DNA from: CAZOVB01 sp046541415
GTDB taxonomy: Bacteria; Planctomycetota; Phycisphaerae; SM23-33
Direction of reading: 5' to 3'
Assembly: GCA_046541415.1 (NCBI GenBank)
Contig: JBKHDI010000001.1
Coordinates: forward strand, 1 to 64,000
DNA: 64,000 bases
This document shows, piece by piece, positions 27,571 to 36,642 of this stretch. Position 1 is the stretch's first letter. Each line of letters begins with the position of its first letter. The notes under the pieces were generated by a model, which saw only the letters and a program-made list of their open reading frames with translations, was not told the DNA's origin and did not search any database. The translations under genes and the position numbers were made by a program.

Positions 27571-29097
27571 ATGTCGATCAAAATCGCATTCATCGGAGCC
27601 GGAAGCGTGGGCTTCACCCGCAAGCTCATCCGCGACGTGCTGGCCGTGGAGGAACTGCAGGACACGCATTTCGCCCTGCATGACATCAACAAAGACAACC
27701 TGGACAGGGTCGAGAAGCTCATCGGCAAGGACGTGAAGGGAAATGACCTGCCTGCGAAGGTCAGCCGGTCGCTGAACCGCGCCAAGGCCCTGGAAGGCGC
27801 CCATTACGTGGTCAACTGCACGCGGATCGGCGGGCTGGAGGCCTTCGCCCAGGATATCGAGATCCCGCTGAAGTACGGCATCGACCAGTGCGTCGGCGAC
27901 ACGCTCTGTGCGGGCGGGATCATGTACGGACAACGTAACATCCCGTGTATCCTGGACTTCTGCCACGACATCCACGAACACGCCGCCGACGACGCTCTCC
28001 TGCTGAACTACGCCAACCCCAACGCGATGAACACCTGGGCCGCCGCCGGCTATGGCGACGTTTCCGTCGTCGGCCTGTGTCACGGCGTCCAGCACGGCCA
28101 TCACCAGATCGCCAAGGTCATCGAGTTGCTGATCAACGACGGCAAGGGACCGGATGACGACGGCTTCGTCCCCGTCCAGCGGGAGGATGTCGAGATCATC
28201 TGCGCCGGGATCAACCACCAGACCTGGTACATCCAGGTGATCTACGACGGGCAGGACTGGACCGACCGGCTGCTGGAGGGCTTCCAGCGTCACCCCGAGT
28301 ACGCCAAGACCGAGAAGGTCCGCATCGACATGCTCAAGCGGTTCGGCTACTACTCGACCGAGAGCAACGGCCATCTCTCCGAGTACGTGCCCTGGTACCG
28401 CAAGAGGCCCCGGGAGATCCGCAAGTGGATCGATACGTCCACCTGGATCCACGGCGAGACCGGCGGGTACCTGCGGGTCTGCACCGAGGGCAGGAACTGG
28501 TTCGAGACCGACTTTCCCAAGTGGATGGAGGCCGAGGACAAACCCATCGGCCCGGACAACCGCAGCGTCGAACACGGCAGCCGGATCATCGAGGCCCTGG
28601 AGACCGGGCGGGTTTACCGCGGACACTTCAACGTGGTCAACGACGGCTGCATCACCAACCTGCCCGATGATGCAATCGTCGAAGTGCCCTGTTACGTCGA
28701 CGCCAACGGCATCTCCGTGCCGCAGGTCGGCGACCTGCCGCTGGGCTGTGCGGCCGTCTGTGACGTGTCGATCAACGTCCAGCGTCTGGCTGTCGAAGCG
28801 GCCGTCCGCGGCGACGTGACGCTGCTCAAACAGGCAATGATGATGGACCCGCTGACCGGGGCGGTCTGCGATACCGAGCAGATCTCGCAGATGACCGACG
28901 AGATGCTTATTGCCCAGGCCAAGTGGCTGCCGCAGTACAAAAACGCCATCCCCGATGCCAGGAAGCGCCTGGCCGAGGCCAGGGAAAGCGGCAGCTACCG
29001 CGGCACGAAGACGGGCAGGGGCACGGCCCGAAGGAAGGTCAAGAGCGTCGACCAACTCCGCCGCAAGCCCGGTGACGCGGCCAAGCCGCCGAAATAG
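27571..29097 (+). CDS. Family 4 glycosidase (alpha-galactosidase/alpha-glucosidase type)
   Basis: A 508-residue GH4 enzyme. These use NAD+ and a divalent metal (usually Mn2+) in a redox-elimination mechanism. The N-terminal Rossmann motif is FIGAGSVGFTRKLIRDVL. LCHGVQHG supplies the metal ligand Cys170 and His171, and LNYANPNA is the substrate/NAD-contact region. Substrate preference cannot be read reliably; the sequence looks closer to MelA-type galactosidases than to phospho-glycosidases. It is cytoplasmic. The last 40 residues form a highly basic tail (RGTKTGRGTARRKVKS) not usual for the family. GAGGAG lies 11 bases before the start. Confidence 0.82.
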   Translation: MSIKIAFIGAGSVGFTRKLIRDVLAVEELQDTHFALHDINKDNLDRVEKLIGKDVKGNDLPAKVSRSLNRAKALEGAHYVVNCTRIGGLEAFAQDIEIPLKYGIDQCVGDTLCAGGIMYGQRNIPCILDFCHDIHEHAADDALLLNYANPNAMNTWAAAGYGDVSVVGLCHGVQHGHHQIAKVIELLINDGKGPDDDGFVPVQREDVEIICAGINHQTWYIQVIYDGQDWTDRLLEGFQRHPEYAKTEKVRIDMLKRFGYYSTESNGHLSEYVPWYRKRPREIRKWIDTSTWIHGETGGYLRVCTEGRNWFETDFPKWMEAEDKPIGPDNRSVEHGSRIIEALETGRVYRGHFNVVNDGCITNLPDDAIVEVPCYVDANGISVPQVGDLPLGCAAVCDVSINVQRLAVEAAVRGDVTLLKQAMMMDPLTGAVCDTEQISQMTDEMLIAQAKWLPQYKNAIPDARKRLAEARESGSYRGTKTGRGTARRKVKSVDQLRRKPGDAAKPPK

Positions 29098-29153
29098 GAT
29101 CTGTCAGGCCGACCAGAGACGGATGGACCCCCAGCAGTTGAGACACCGGTGAG

Positions 29154-29951
29154 ATGACCCCAGCCGACGAGAACCTGCAGCAGCTTGCCTGGTACCAGAG
29201 GCAGATTATCTATCAGCCGCTGGGACTGGCCGGTCAGAAGAAGCTATCCGCCGCGCGCGTCCTGCAGGTCGGCGTGGGAGGGCTTGGCAGCTGGACGGCT
29301 GAGCTGCTGGCCCGGGCGGGTGTAGGCATGTTGCGCCTCGTCGATGACGACCGCGTCGATCCGACCAATCTGCACCGGCAGTCGATGTACACGGCCCGGC
29401 ATGCCGAGACGAAGTCGCCCAAAGTCTCGGCCGCGGCTGAGCAGATCGCATCGTTCGCCCCACAGGTCCAACTGGACGTCCGCCGCCAGCGCCTGGGCCC
29501 CGACAACGCCGAGTCCCTTGCAGAGGGGGTGGATCTGATCCTCGACGGGACCGACAACTTCCGCGGGCGGTTCATGGTCAACGACCTGGCGGTCAAGACC
29601 AATACGCCCTGGGTCTTCGCGGGGGTGGTGGGGGCCGAGGCGCAGATCATGACCATTGTCCCGGGCCGGACTCTCTGCCTTCGGTGTGTCCTGCCGGCAG
29701 AGCCGCCGCCTTGCAGCGACCCGACCTGTTGTTCCGTGGGGGTGCTGGGCCCGGCGGTCGCCGCGGTGGCCAGCAGACAGGCGTTCGAAGCGATCAAAAT
29801 CCTCTCGGGCAACATCGAGGCGATCGATCCGTGCCTGACGAAGTTCGACCTCTGGCGCAACACGTATCAGCGGATCGATCTGTCGGCCCGGGGCCCGGAC
29901 CGGGACTGCCCCTGCTGCGGGCAGGGCGAGTGGGAGTTCCTGCGGCCCTGA
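29154..29951 (+). CDS. ThiF/MoeB/HesA-family adenylyltransferase
   Basis: A 265-residue E1-like enzyme. The ATP-binding GVGGLGS (40-46), the acidic DDDRVDPTNLHRQ strand end, DGTDNFRGRFMVND, and CxxC pairs CLRC and CPCC for zinc are typical. Such enzymes adenylate the C-terminal Gly-Gly of ThiS, MoaD or a related sulfur-carrier protein. No small carrier gene is visible beside it, so thiamine versus molybdopterin use is undecided. It follows the GH4 gene after 56 bases and ends just before the convergent topA gene. Confidence 0.85.
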   Translation: MTPADENLQQLAWYQRQIIYQPLGLAGQKKLSAARVLQVGVGGLGSWTAELLARAGVGMLRLVDDDRVDPTNLHRQSMYTARHAETKSPKVSAAAEQIASFAPQVQLDVRRQRLGPDNAESLAEGVDLILDGTDNFRGRFMVNDLAVKTNTPWVFAGVVGAEAQIMTIVPGRTLCLRCVLPAEPPPCSDPTCCSVGVLGPAVAAVASRQAFEAIKILSGNIEAIDPCLTKFDLWRNTYQRIDLSARGPDRDCPCCGQGEWEFLRP

Positions 29952-29967
29952 CGACAGGCCAGGCCGA

Positions 29968-32565
29968 TCAGTCCTCGTAGTCCGACTCGTCATGCGGGTC
30001 GGAGGCAGAGCTGTTCACGTTGCGGGGCTCTTCGTTCTGCCCGATCATCGTGCCGTCCAGATGCTTGAGGACCGGAACGGGGTTGGCCTTTTCGTGGGCC
30101 TCCAGCTGAGAAAGCAGGGCCTTTTTCTGGTCGTCTTCCAGGCCCTTCCAGCCGACCCGGCCGCGACACTTGGGGAACTGGTCGCAGCTGAGCCATGGCC
30201 CCCGGGCCCCGCGCCGCAGGTTCATGTGTCCCTTCTCGCACTTGGGACAGTCGATCTCCGTCGACATCGGCGGGGGACTGGGGTGCTGGATCAGTCCCTT
30301 GCGGTTGAGCTTGACGATCCCGCTGCAATCCGGGTAGCCGGTGCAGCTGATGAAGGGGCCGAACCGCCCGCGACGCAGCACCATCTCCTTGCCGCATTCC
30401 GGGCAGGCGACGTCGACGACGGTCTTCTCCAGCTTCTTGCCCTGCTCGTCGACCGGGTAGGTCTGCTTGCAGTCCGGGTAGCCGGTGCAGGCGAGGTAGC
30501 GGCCGTTCTTGCTGAAGCGGTAGACCATCTCCTTGCCGCACTTCTCGCACTTGTACTCGCTGGGCTCGGTCTCGGCCTTGGCGTGGACCATTTCCTCCGA
30601 GGCGCGTTCCAGCCGGTCCTTGAAGGGCCCGTAGAACTCCTGGAGGATCTTGACCCAGTCGGCGGCGGCCTCTTCCACCTGGTCGAGCTGGTCCTCCATG
30701 TCAGCGGTGAAGCGGACGTCGAAGACCTTCGGGAAGTGCTTGACCAGCTTGTCGGTCACCACGATACCCAGGTCCGTCGGTCGAAACGTGCGGTCCTGCT
30801 GCTTGACGTAGTTGCGGTTCTGGATGGTCTGGATGATCGAGGCGTACGTGCTGGGCCTTCCGATTCCGTCAGCTTCCAGCGCCTTGACCAGCGAGGCCTC
30901 GGTGTACCGCGGCGGGGCCTGGGTGAAGTGCTGCGTCGGGTTGATCGAGACGGGCCAGAGGTCCTGTCCCTCTTCCAGGTCCGGCAGGATCTGGTCGCCG
31001 CTGCGGGGCAGGCCCGCCACGCGGAGATACCCGTCAAAGCCCAGCGTGCGGCCCAGGGCCTTGAACCCGGCCGTGCCCATATCCGTCTCTACCTGGATGT
31101 CTGCTTCGGTGACGTTCCAGGTCGCCGGGGCCATCTGGCAGGCTACAAACCGCTTCCAGATCAGCTCATAGAGCTTGAACTGCTCGTCGTTCAGGGCCTT
31201 GCGGACCTTCTCCGGCAGCCGCGCCGGGTCGGTCGGGCGGATACATTCGTGGGCTTCCTGGGCCCGATTGCCCGAGCTGTAGAAGTTGGGCTTTTCGGGG
31301 CAGTAGGCATCGCCGAATTTCTGGCTGATCAGGCCTCGGACCGAACTGATCGCCTCGCCGGCGATCGAGCGGCTGTCGGTACGCATGTAGGTAATCAGGC
31401 CGACGCTGCCTTCGGCCGGCAGCTCGATACCTTCATACAGCTGCTGGGCGATTCGCATCGTGCGCTGGGCGCCGAACCGCAACTGGCTCGAAGCCGCCTG
31501 CTGCAGGCCCGAGGTGGTGAACGGGCCTGGCGGGCGGGACTTGCTCTGCCGCTGCTTGAGCTGGTTGATCCGGTAGGTCGGGCCCGTGCCCGAGGGCAGG
31601 CCGACGACATTGACCTTGTGCTGGGCAGGGCCCTTGGCGGTCTCGTCTTCGGTCCGCTCGACCTGCTCGACCTCCAGTCCCAGGGCCTTGGCCAGCGCGA
31701 TCGCCCGCTCGCCGTCATCGCTGCGGAACCGTTGGCCGTCCAGGCGGACAAGCTCTGCCCGGAAGGCCTCGTGTTCGGTCAGGAACTCCTGCTGGGCGTC
31801 GCGGGTCGGGCCCATGCCCCGGTGGTCCTCGGTGGCCAGAAACGCCCGCCACTGACGGGCCAAATCGCCCGACCCAGCCTCATCGGAGCTGAAGATCGCC
31901 TCGATCTTCCAGTATTCTTCGGGGGTGAAGGCGTCGATCTCGCGTTCGCGTTCGACCACCAGTCGCACAGCCACCGACTGGACGCGCCCGGCCGATAAGC
32001 CCGGAGCGACCTTGCGCCAGAGCAGGGGAGATATCTGGTAGCCCACGATCCGGTCGAGAATCCGCCGGGCCTGCTGGGCGTTGACCTTGTTCATGTCGAT
32101 GGTTCGCGGGTGCTCGAAAGCCTCCCGGATCGCCGCCGGGGTGATCTGGTTGAAAATCACGCGACGGATGCGATCCTCGGGCACGCCCAGAGACTCCGCC
32201 AGGTGCCACGCAATCGCCTCGCCCTCGCGGTCGAGGTCGGTTGCCAGGAAGACCGAGGCCGCGGGCTTGGCAGCTTTCTTCAGCTCTGCCAGGACCTTGC
32301 GTCTGCCGGTCAGCGGCTCGTAAGTCGGCGCGAAGCCGTTTTCCATGTCCACGCCGATCGTCTTGGTCGGCAGGTCGCGGACGTGGCCCATGCTGGCCTT
32401 GACCAGGTACTCGTTGCCCAGGTAGCGATTGATCGTCCTGGCCTTGGCGGGCGATTCGACCACCACGAGGTGTTTGCCGTTCTCCGAAGCCTTTGAGCGG
32501 CTGGAGGCGGCCTTCTTGGCTCTGGATGTGGTCTTCTTGGCGGATTTCTTGGATGACTTGGCCAT
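29968..32565 (-). CDS. topA: DNA topoisomerase I
   Basis: An 865-residue type IA topoisomerase that relaxes negative supercoils. It begins with a Lys/Ser-rich tail (about 1-30), unusual in front of the Toprim domain (HLVVVESPAKARTINRYLG). The nucleophile is Tyr393 in LITYMRTDS. Three C-terminal zinc-ribbon repeats (CEKCGKEM, CPECGKEM and CPKCEKGH, each followed by a C...C pair) bind single-stranded DNA. An acidic tail (DPHDESDYED) ends the protein. It is divergent from the sigma factor gene and convergent with the ThiF gene. Confidence 0.95.
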   Translation of the reverse strand: MAKSSKKSAKKTTSRAKKAASSRSKASENGKHLVVVESPAKARTINRYLGNEYLVKASMGHVRDLPTKTIGVDMENGFAPTYEPLTGRRKVLAELKKAAKPAASVFLATDLDREGEAIAWHLAESLGVPEDRIRRVIFNQITPAAIREAFEHPRTIDMNKVNAQQARRILDRIVGYQISPLLWRKVAPGLSAGRVQSVAVRLVVEREREIDAFTPEEYWKIEAIFSSDEAGSGDLARQWRAFLATEDHRGMGPTRDAQQEFLTEHEAFRAELVRLDGQRFRSDDGERAIALAKALGLEVEQVERTEDETAKGPAQHKVNVVGLPSGTGPTYRINQLKQRQSKSRPPGPFTTSGLQQAASSQLRFGAQRTMRIAQQLYEGIELPAEGSVGLITYMRTDSRSIAGEAISSVRGLISQKFGDAYCPEKPNFYSSGNRAQEAHECIRPTDPARLPEKVRKALNDEQFKLYELIWKRFVACQMAPATWNVTEADIQVETDMGTAGFKALGRTLGFDGYLRVAGLPRSGDQILPDLEEGQDLWPVSINPTQHFTQAPPRYTEASLVKALEADGIGRPSTYASIIQTIQNRNYVKQQDRTFRPTDLGIVVTDKLVKHFPKVFDVRFTADMEDQLDQVEEAAADWVKILQEFYGPFKDRLERASEEMVHAKAETEPSEYKCEKCGKEMVYRFSKNGRYLACTGYPDCKQTYPVDEQGKKLEKTVVDVACPECGKEMVLRRGRFGPFISCTGYPDCSGIVKLNRKGLIQHPSPPPMSTEIDCPKCEKGHMNLRRGARGPWLSCDQFPKCRGRVGWKGLEDDQKKALLSQLEAHEKANPVPVLKHLDGTMIGQNEEPRNVNSSASDPHDESDYED

Positions 32566-32651
32566 CGACTACCCATTCGGAACAGAGGGGCTGGTTCCTT
32601 GAACATAAGTTTCTGCGCCGCGACGAGAATCTCTCGGACCGGCGGGGCAAC

Positions 32652-32681
32652 ATGATTTGTCCGGCGGGCAGGACTTGTCAA
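32652..32681 (-). promoter_or_regulatory. Candidate topA promoter
   Basis: On the minus strand a perfect -35 box TTGACA (32681-32676) is followed after 18 bases by AATCAT (32657-32652), about 87 bases before the topA start codon. Bases just after the -35 box (AGTCCTGCC) recur at another promoter at 52088. Confidence 0.4.
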
Positions 32682-32796
32682 GCCCCGGATTAAATTTCAT
32701 CAAAAAGATGCACCGCCCGCCCGGCCCGGCTTCCGCATGAATGTTAGTCAAGTCCTCCGACAATCCGGACGAAATCCCTATTGGAGGATGCTGCCC

Positions 32797-32838
32797 ATGC
32801 GGGCGGCCCGGTACTGCCAAAGCGAGGTTCTGCTATGA
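32797..32838 (+). CDS. Tiny ORF overlapping the sigma factor start
   Basis: A 13-codon frame (MRAARYCQSEVLL) begins at ATG 32797, nine bases after a perfect GGAGG (32783-32787). An in-frame ATG at 32788 would make it 16 codons. Its TGA overlaps the sigma factor ATG in the form ATGA (32835-32838), an arrangement typical of translational coupling. The peptide itself resembles nothing I know. It may be a coding leader that sets sigma factor translation, or chance. Confidence 0.4.
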   Translation: MRAARYCQSEVLL

Positions 32839-33656
32839 CGCGATCTGCCAACATGGGACTCGGCTGGTATCTCGACCAGATCAAGACCACGCCGCTTCTT
32901 TCGGGCGAGGAGGAAAGAGACCTCGCCCGACAGATCCAGCAGAATTCCGACCCGATGGCCCGGGAACAGATGATCCGCGCGAACCTGCGCCTGGTGGTCA
33001 AGATCGCCAAGGAGTATTCCAATCCCGGGATGACCCTGGGCGACCTGGTGGCCGAAGGGAACCTCGGACTCATGCGAGCCGTCGAGGAATTCGACCCCGA
33101 CGCCGGCGTCCGCTTCAGCACCTACGCCGGTTGGTGGATCAAGCAGTCGATCCGCCGGGCGATGATCAATGCCGGCCAACCCATCCACATCCCCGCCTAC
33201 CTGGTCAAGCTCATCAGCAAGTGGAGACGCACCGCCGGCATGCTGGAAAACGAACTGGGCCGAAAACCCAACATAGCAGAGATGGCCGACAAACTCAACG
33301 TTACCCCCGCCAAGGCAGAGATCATCCAGCAGGGCCTGGTCGCGGTCAACGCCCCCAGCCAGATGCCCTCGGAAGAGACCCAGGCGATCAGCGAAATCCT
33401 CGTCGACGAGAATGGCCAGGCCCCCGAGCAGGGCCTGCTTGACGAATCCATCGGCCCAATGCTCGATTCGCTGCTGGAGCACCTGGAACCCCGCGAGCAG
33501 AAGATCCTGCGCCTGCGGTTTGGCCTGGACGGCCAGGCCGACCAGATCCGGACGTACAAGGAAATCGGCCAGATTATCGGCCTGACCCGCGAACGCGTCC
33601 GCCAACTGGAGAAAAAGGCCCTGGCCAGCCTGCAGTCCCTGGCCCAGATGGCCTGA
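32835..33656 (+). CDS. RpoD-family sigma-70 factor
   Basis: A 273-residue sigma factor without the long region 1.1, so a short primary-like or group 2 sigma. Region 1.2 begins NMGLGWYLDQIKTTPLLS. Region 2 (NLRLVVKIAKEY, GNLGLMRAVEEFDP, FSTYAGWWIKQSI) binds core polymerase and the -10 box. Region 4 (LEPREQKILRLRFGL and TRERVRQLEKKAL) binds the -35 box. The start at 32835 has GAGG seven bases upstream and overlaps the stop of a tiny upstream ORF. It could be the main housekeeping sigma of the organism or a second one; the short length and lack of region 1.1 do not decide this. Confidence 0.9.
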   Translation: MTRSANMGLGWYLDQIKTTPLLSGEEERDLARQIQQNSDPMAREQMIRANLRLVVKIAKEYSNPGMTLGDLVAEGNLGLMRAVEEFDPDAGVRFSTYAGWWIKQSIRRAMINAGQPIHIPAYLVKLISKWRRTAGMLENELGRKPNIAEMADKLNVTPAKAEIIQQGLVAVNAPSQMPSEETQAISEILVDENGQAPEQGLLDESIGPMLDSLLEHLEPREQKILRLRFGLDGQADQIRTYKEIGQIIGLTRERVRQLEKKALASLQSLAQMA

Positions 33657-33925
33657 CCAACAACCCCAGATCCCGCCAGGCTCCGAGCCCGGAACCCACA
33701 TGATTCCGGCTTTCTGCTGCGCATTTGTCTTTCCGGCCAAAGCTCTTGAAATGTTTTTGCCTCGCAGGAGACTGTACATACCGGCAGGACTGCCTGTAAG
33801 ATAGGTATTGCAGTCTGGACAAAATTCTGCCATGCTGCCGATGCAAAGGAACAGGAACGACAGGCCGCGACCCGCAGTCTTTTCCAGGGGGCGACGCGAA
33901 TGGGAATCCTCGTGTGGAGAAATGG

Positions 33926-36079
33926 ATGAATTCCACCAGGGCAACGGATGCCGATGGGAAGCACCTCAGCCGGATCGCCAATGCTGCTGCGCCGCCCGCG
34001 CGTCTGCTCGACAGGCTGATCACAGCACGCTCCAAGCCCGTGGTCTATACCGCACTGGCCGTGCTGCTGGTCTTCTCGGGCTTCCGCGTGGGGCTGTTCA
34101 TCGGCAGCTGGGCCCTGGTCCAGTCCGTGGGGTTGGGCGATATCGCCCAGAGCCTCCTGCTTGGACTGCGATTCGACCTCAAATCCCTGGGCTACATGCT
34201 CCTGCCGATGGTCCTGCTGGTGGGCCTGATCCCGGTCGATGCCTTCTCCTACACCTGGCTGCGGTGGACGCTGAACGTCTACGCCGGCCTGATGGTGCTT
34301 CTGGCCATCGCTGCCGAGATCATCGGGACGTACTTCTTCCTCTACTACGGCCGGCGGCTGAACTCCATGGCCCTGCAGTATCTCGAACACTACCACGAGA
34401 TCCTGGGCCACATCTGCAACCAGTACCCGGTCTGGCTGCTGGTCGTGTCCGTTTTGGTCGGTCTGGCCGGCAGCTGTCTGCTGTTCAACAAGCTCTTCTG
34501 GTCCGGCAGGCGACCGCGACGCACGCGGTTCAGCCGCCTGATCCACGGCGTCGTCATGATCGCCCTCTGCGCGTTGGCCATTCGCGGCATCGGCAGAGAG
34601 CCGCTGTCCAACGTCAACGGCAGCACGTACTTCACCAACAACAACCTGGTCAACGAGCTCAGCCGCAACAATCTGGCCACGTTTGCTTCCGCCTTCTACT
34701 GCAGCGTCTTCGAGCCGTGGGAGGAAGGCGAGTTCTTCCCCTTCCCGGCTGCCTCCGACGCGACCGAACACGTCGCCGACATGGTCTATCAGCCCAATGA
34801 CATCCCCCTGAACGACCCGGTCAACCCCCTGTGGCGCGTCACCGAGACCGGTCGCCAGCCGTTGGACGTCAATGTCGTGCTGATCATCATGGAGTCCATG
34901 GCCGGCCGGAGCGTCGGCGCCCTGGGCTATCAGCCCGATTACACCCCCAACCTGACCCGGATGTGCGAACAGGGGATGTACTTCGAGAACATGTTCGCCA
35001 TCGGCTACCGGACCAACAAGGGGCTGACGGGCCTGCTCTGCTCCCACCCGGACGTGGGGGGACAGAACCTGATGAAGCGCCCCGAGGCGATCGGCCGCTA
35101 CAGGACTCTCCCGGTCGTCATGGCCGAGAAGGGCTACCGCACGATGTTCTTCTACGGCGGCGACCCCGAGTTCGACAACATGCGGGAGTTCCTCGAGCAG
35201 GGCGGCATGCAGGAAATGTACTGCCAGGACACCATGCATTCCGGCCCGCGAGGCGGGTTCGGATACTCGTGGCAGGACGAGGTGGTCTTTGACAAGACCC
35301 ACGAAGTCCTTTCCCAGGTCCCCTCCGACGAGCGATTCTTCGCCGTCGTCCTGACCCTCTCCAACCACGACCCGTGGGATGTCCCCTCCGGCAGGACGCC
35401 CGTTGTCAGCGCAGGCGAAGACAATCCCATGGGACGGATGAAGAACAGCTACCGCTACGCCGACTGGGCACTGAACCGCTTCTTCGAAAAAGCCCGCGAA
35501 ACCAACGCGCCGTATCTGCAGAATACACTCTTCGTCCTGGTCGCCGACCACGGCCAGCAGGCCGAACTGAACCGCACCAAGATGCTCGACGCCCCCGGAT
35601 TCCGCATCCCCTGCCTCTTCTACGCCCCGGGGATGCCCGGCCTGGTCCAGCGTCAGCGGATCTCGACCGTCTGCAGCCAGATCGACCTGGCCCCGACGCT
35701 GCTGAGCTTCCTCGGTGGCAGGTATGAACACAGCTTCCTGGGCCGCAACGTGCTGTCCATCGCACCGGGCGACGGTTTCGCCATGCTGCGAGACTTCGAG
35801 CCGCTTGGGTTCGTCCGTGGCGACAAGCTCGTCATCCGCCCACCGCGGTCATGGCCCCGGTTGTACCGACTCGACCGGACCTCCATGAAAGAACTGGAGC
35901 TCTCCGGAGACAATAGCAAGCTGGTCGACGCGCTGGACAAGGACATGCTCTCTTATTACGGGCTGGCCCGGTATCTGCTGGGGAAAAAAGCTTTCGCCGC
36001 TCCGGCGGCCGAACTGCTGGCTGGCTTTGAAGAAAGCTCCTCTTCGGCGAAAGACCATCACGGTCCAGTCTATCCGTAA
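33926..36079 (+). CDS. LtaS-like membrane phosphoglycerol transferase/sulfatase family
   Basis: A 717-residue protein with about five N-terminal membrane helices (35-220) and an extracellular alkaline-phosphatase-fold domain. Metal and catalytic residues are in VVLIIMESM (Glu323), the nucleophile Thr368 in NKGLTGLL, and LVADHGQQ (Asp541, His542). This matches lipoteichoic acid synthase-like and OpgB-like enzymes that move phosphoglycerol or phosphoethanolamine from lipids to envelope glycans. In a Gram-negative-type cell an OpgB/EptA-like role is more likely than true teichoic acid synthesis. The ATG at 33926 with GGAGA five bases upstream is preferred over a GTG at 33914. apt follows closely. 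Confidence 0.82.
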   Translation: MNSTRATDADGKHLSRIANAAAPPARLLDRLITARSKPVVYTALAVLLVFSGFRVGLFIGSWALVQSVGLGDIAQSLLLGLRFDLKSLGYMLLPMVLLVGLIPVDAFSYTWLRWTLNVYAGLMVLLAIAAEIIGTYFFLYYGRRLNSMALQYLEHYHEILGHICNQYPVWLLVVSVLVGLAGSCLLFNKLFWSGRRPRRTRFSRLIHGVVMIALCALAIRGIGREPLSNVNGSTYFTNNNLVNELSRNNLATFASAFYCSVFEPWEEGEFFPFPAASDATEHVADMVYQPNDIPLNDPVNPLWRVTETGRQPLDVNVVLIIMESMAGRSVGALGYQPDYTPNLTRMCEQGMYFENMFAIGYRTNKGLTGLLCSHPDVGGQNLMKRPEAIGRYRTLPVVMAEKGYRTMFFYGGDPEFDNMREFLEQGGMQEMYCQDTMHSGPRGGFGYSWQDEVVFDKTHEVLSQVPSDERFFAVVLTLSNHDPWDVPSGRTPVVSAGEDNPMGRMKNSYRYADWALNRFFEKARETNAPYLQNTLFVLVADHGQQAELNRTKMLDAPGFRIPCLFYAPGMPGLVQRQRISTVCSQIDLAPTLLSFLGGRYEHSFLGRNVLSIAPGDGFAMLRDFEPLGFVRGDKLVIRPPRSWPRLYRLDRTSMKELELSGDNSKLVDALDKDMLSYYGLARYLLGKKAFAAPAAELLAGFEESSSSAKDHHGPVYP

Positions 36080-36114
36080 TCTACATGCTCTCAAAGCAAG
36101 CAGAAAGCCCCAAC

Positions 36115-36639
36115 ATGCCCTCCATCGAGTCGTTTATTCGTGATGTGCCGGACTTCCCCAAGCCAGGCATCGTGTTCAAGGATATCACACCGCTGCTGGC
36201 CGATCCGGAGGCAATGGAACAGGCCGTCGAGCAGATGGTCGCCCCCTTTGCCGAATCCGGAGTGGACGTCGTGGTGGGCATCGAAGCCCGCGGGTTCATT
36301 TTCGGCTCGCTGGTCGCAAAAAGACTCAATGCCGCCTTTGTGCCCATTCGCAAGCCCGCCAAGCTGCCGGCGGAGAAATTCAGCGAGTCGTACGAACTGG
36401 AATACGGCACGGACACCATCGAGATCCACGCCGATGCGATCAAGCCCGGACAGCGGGTGCTGATGGTCGACGACCTTCTGGCCACCGGTGGGACCATGGC
36501 GGCCGGCTGTCGACTCGTCGAGGCCCTGAAAGGTCAGATCGTGGGAATCGCCTTCGTGATCGAACTGAGCTTCCTGCCCGGCCGCAAGTGCCTCCAAGGT
36601 TACACCATCCACAGCCTCATCGATGTCAAAGGCGAATAG
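36115..36639 (+). CDS. apt: Adenine phosphoribosyltransferase
   Basis: A 174-residue purine salvage enzyme converting adenine and PRPP to AMP. The N-terminal IRDVPDFPKPGIVFKDITPLL and the PRPP loop VLMVDDLLATGGT are diagnostic. An in-frame ATG at 36085 would add 10 residues; the shorter form matches the usual family N-terminus, though its ribosome site (AGAAAG) is weak. It starts 35 bases after the LtaS-like gene on the same strand. Confidence 0.92.
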   Translation: MPSIESFIRDVPDFPKPGIVFKDITPLLADPEAMEQAVEQMVAPFAESGVDVVVGIEARGFIFGSLVAKRLNAAFVPIRKPAKLPAEKFSESYELEYGTDTIEIHADAIKPGQRVLMVDDLLATGGTMAAGCRLVEALKGQIVGIAFVIELSFLPGRKCLQGYTIHSLIDVKGE

Positions 36640-36642
36640 CCC

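Noticed and set aside
29992..31998. A 668-codon frame opposite topA
   Set aside because: It is antisense to a clear topoisomerase with active-site Tyr and zinc ribbons.
33197..35731. An 844-codon minus-strand frame across the sigma factor and LtaS-like genes
   Set aside because: It spans two real genes and their gap, with no conserved motif.
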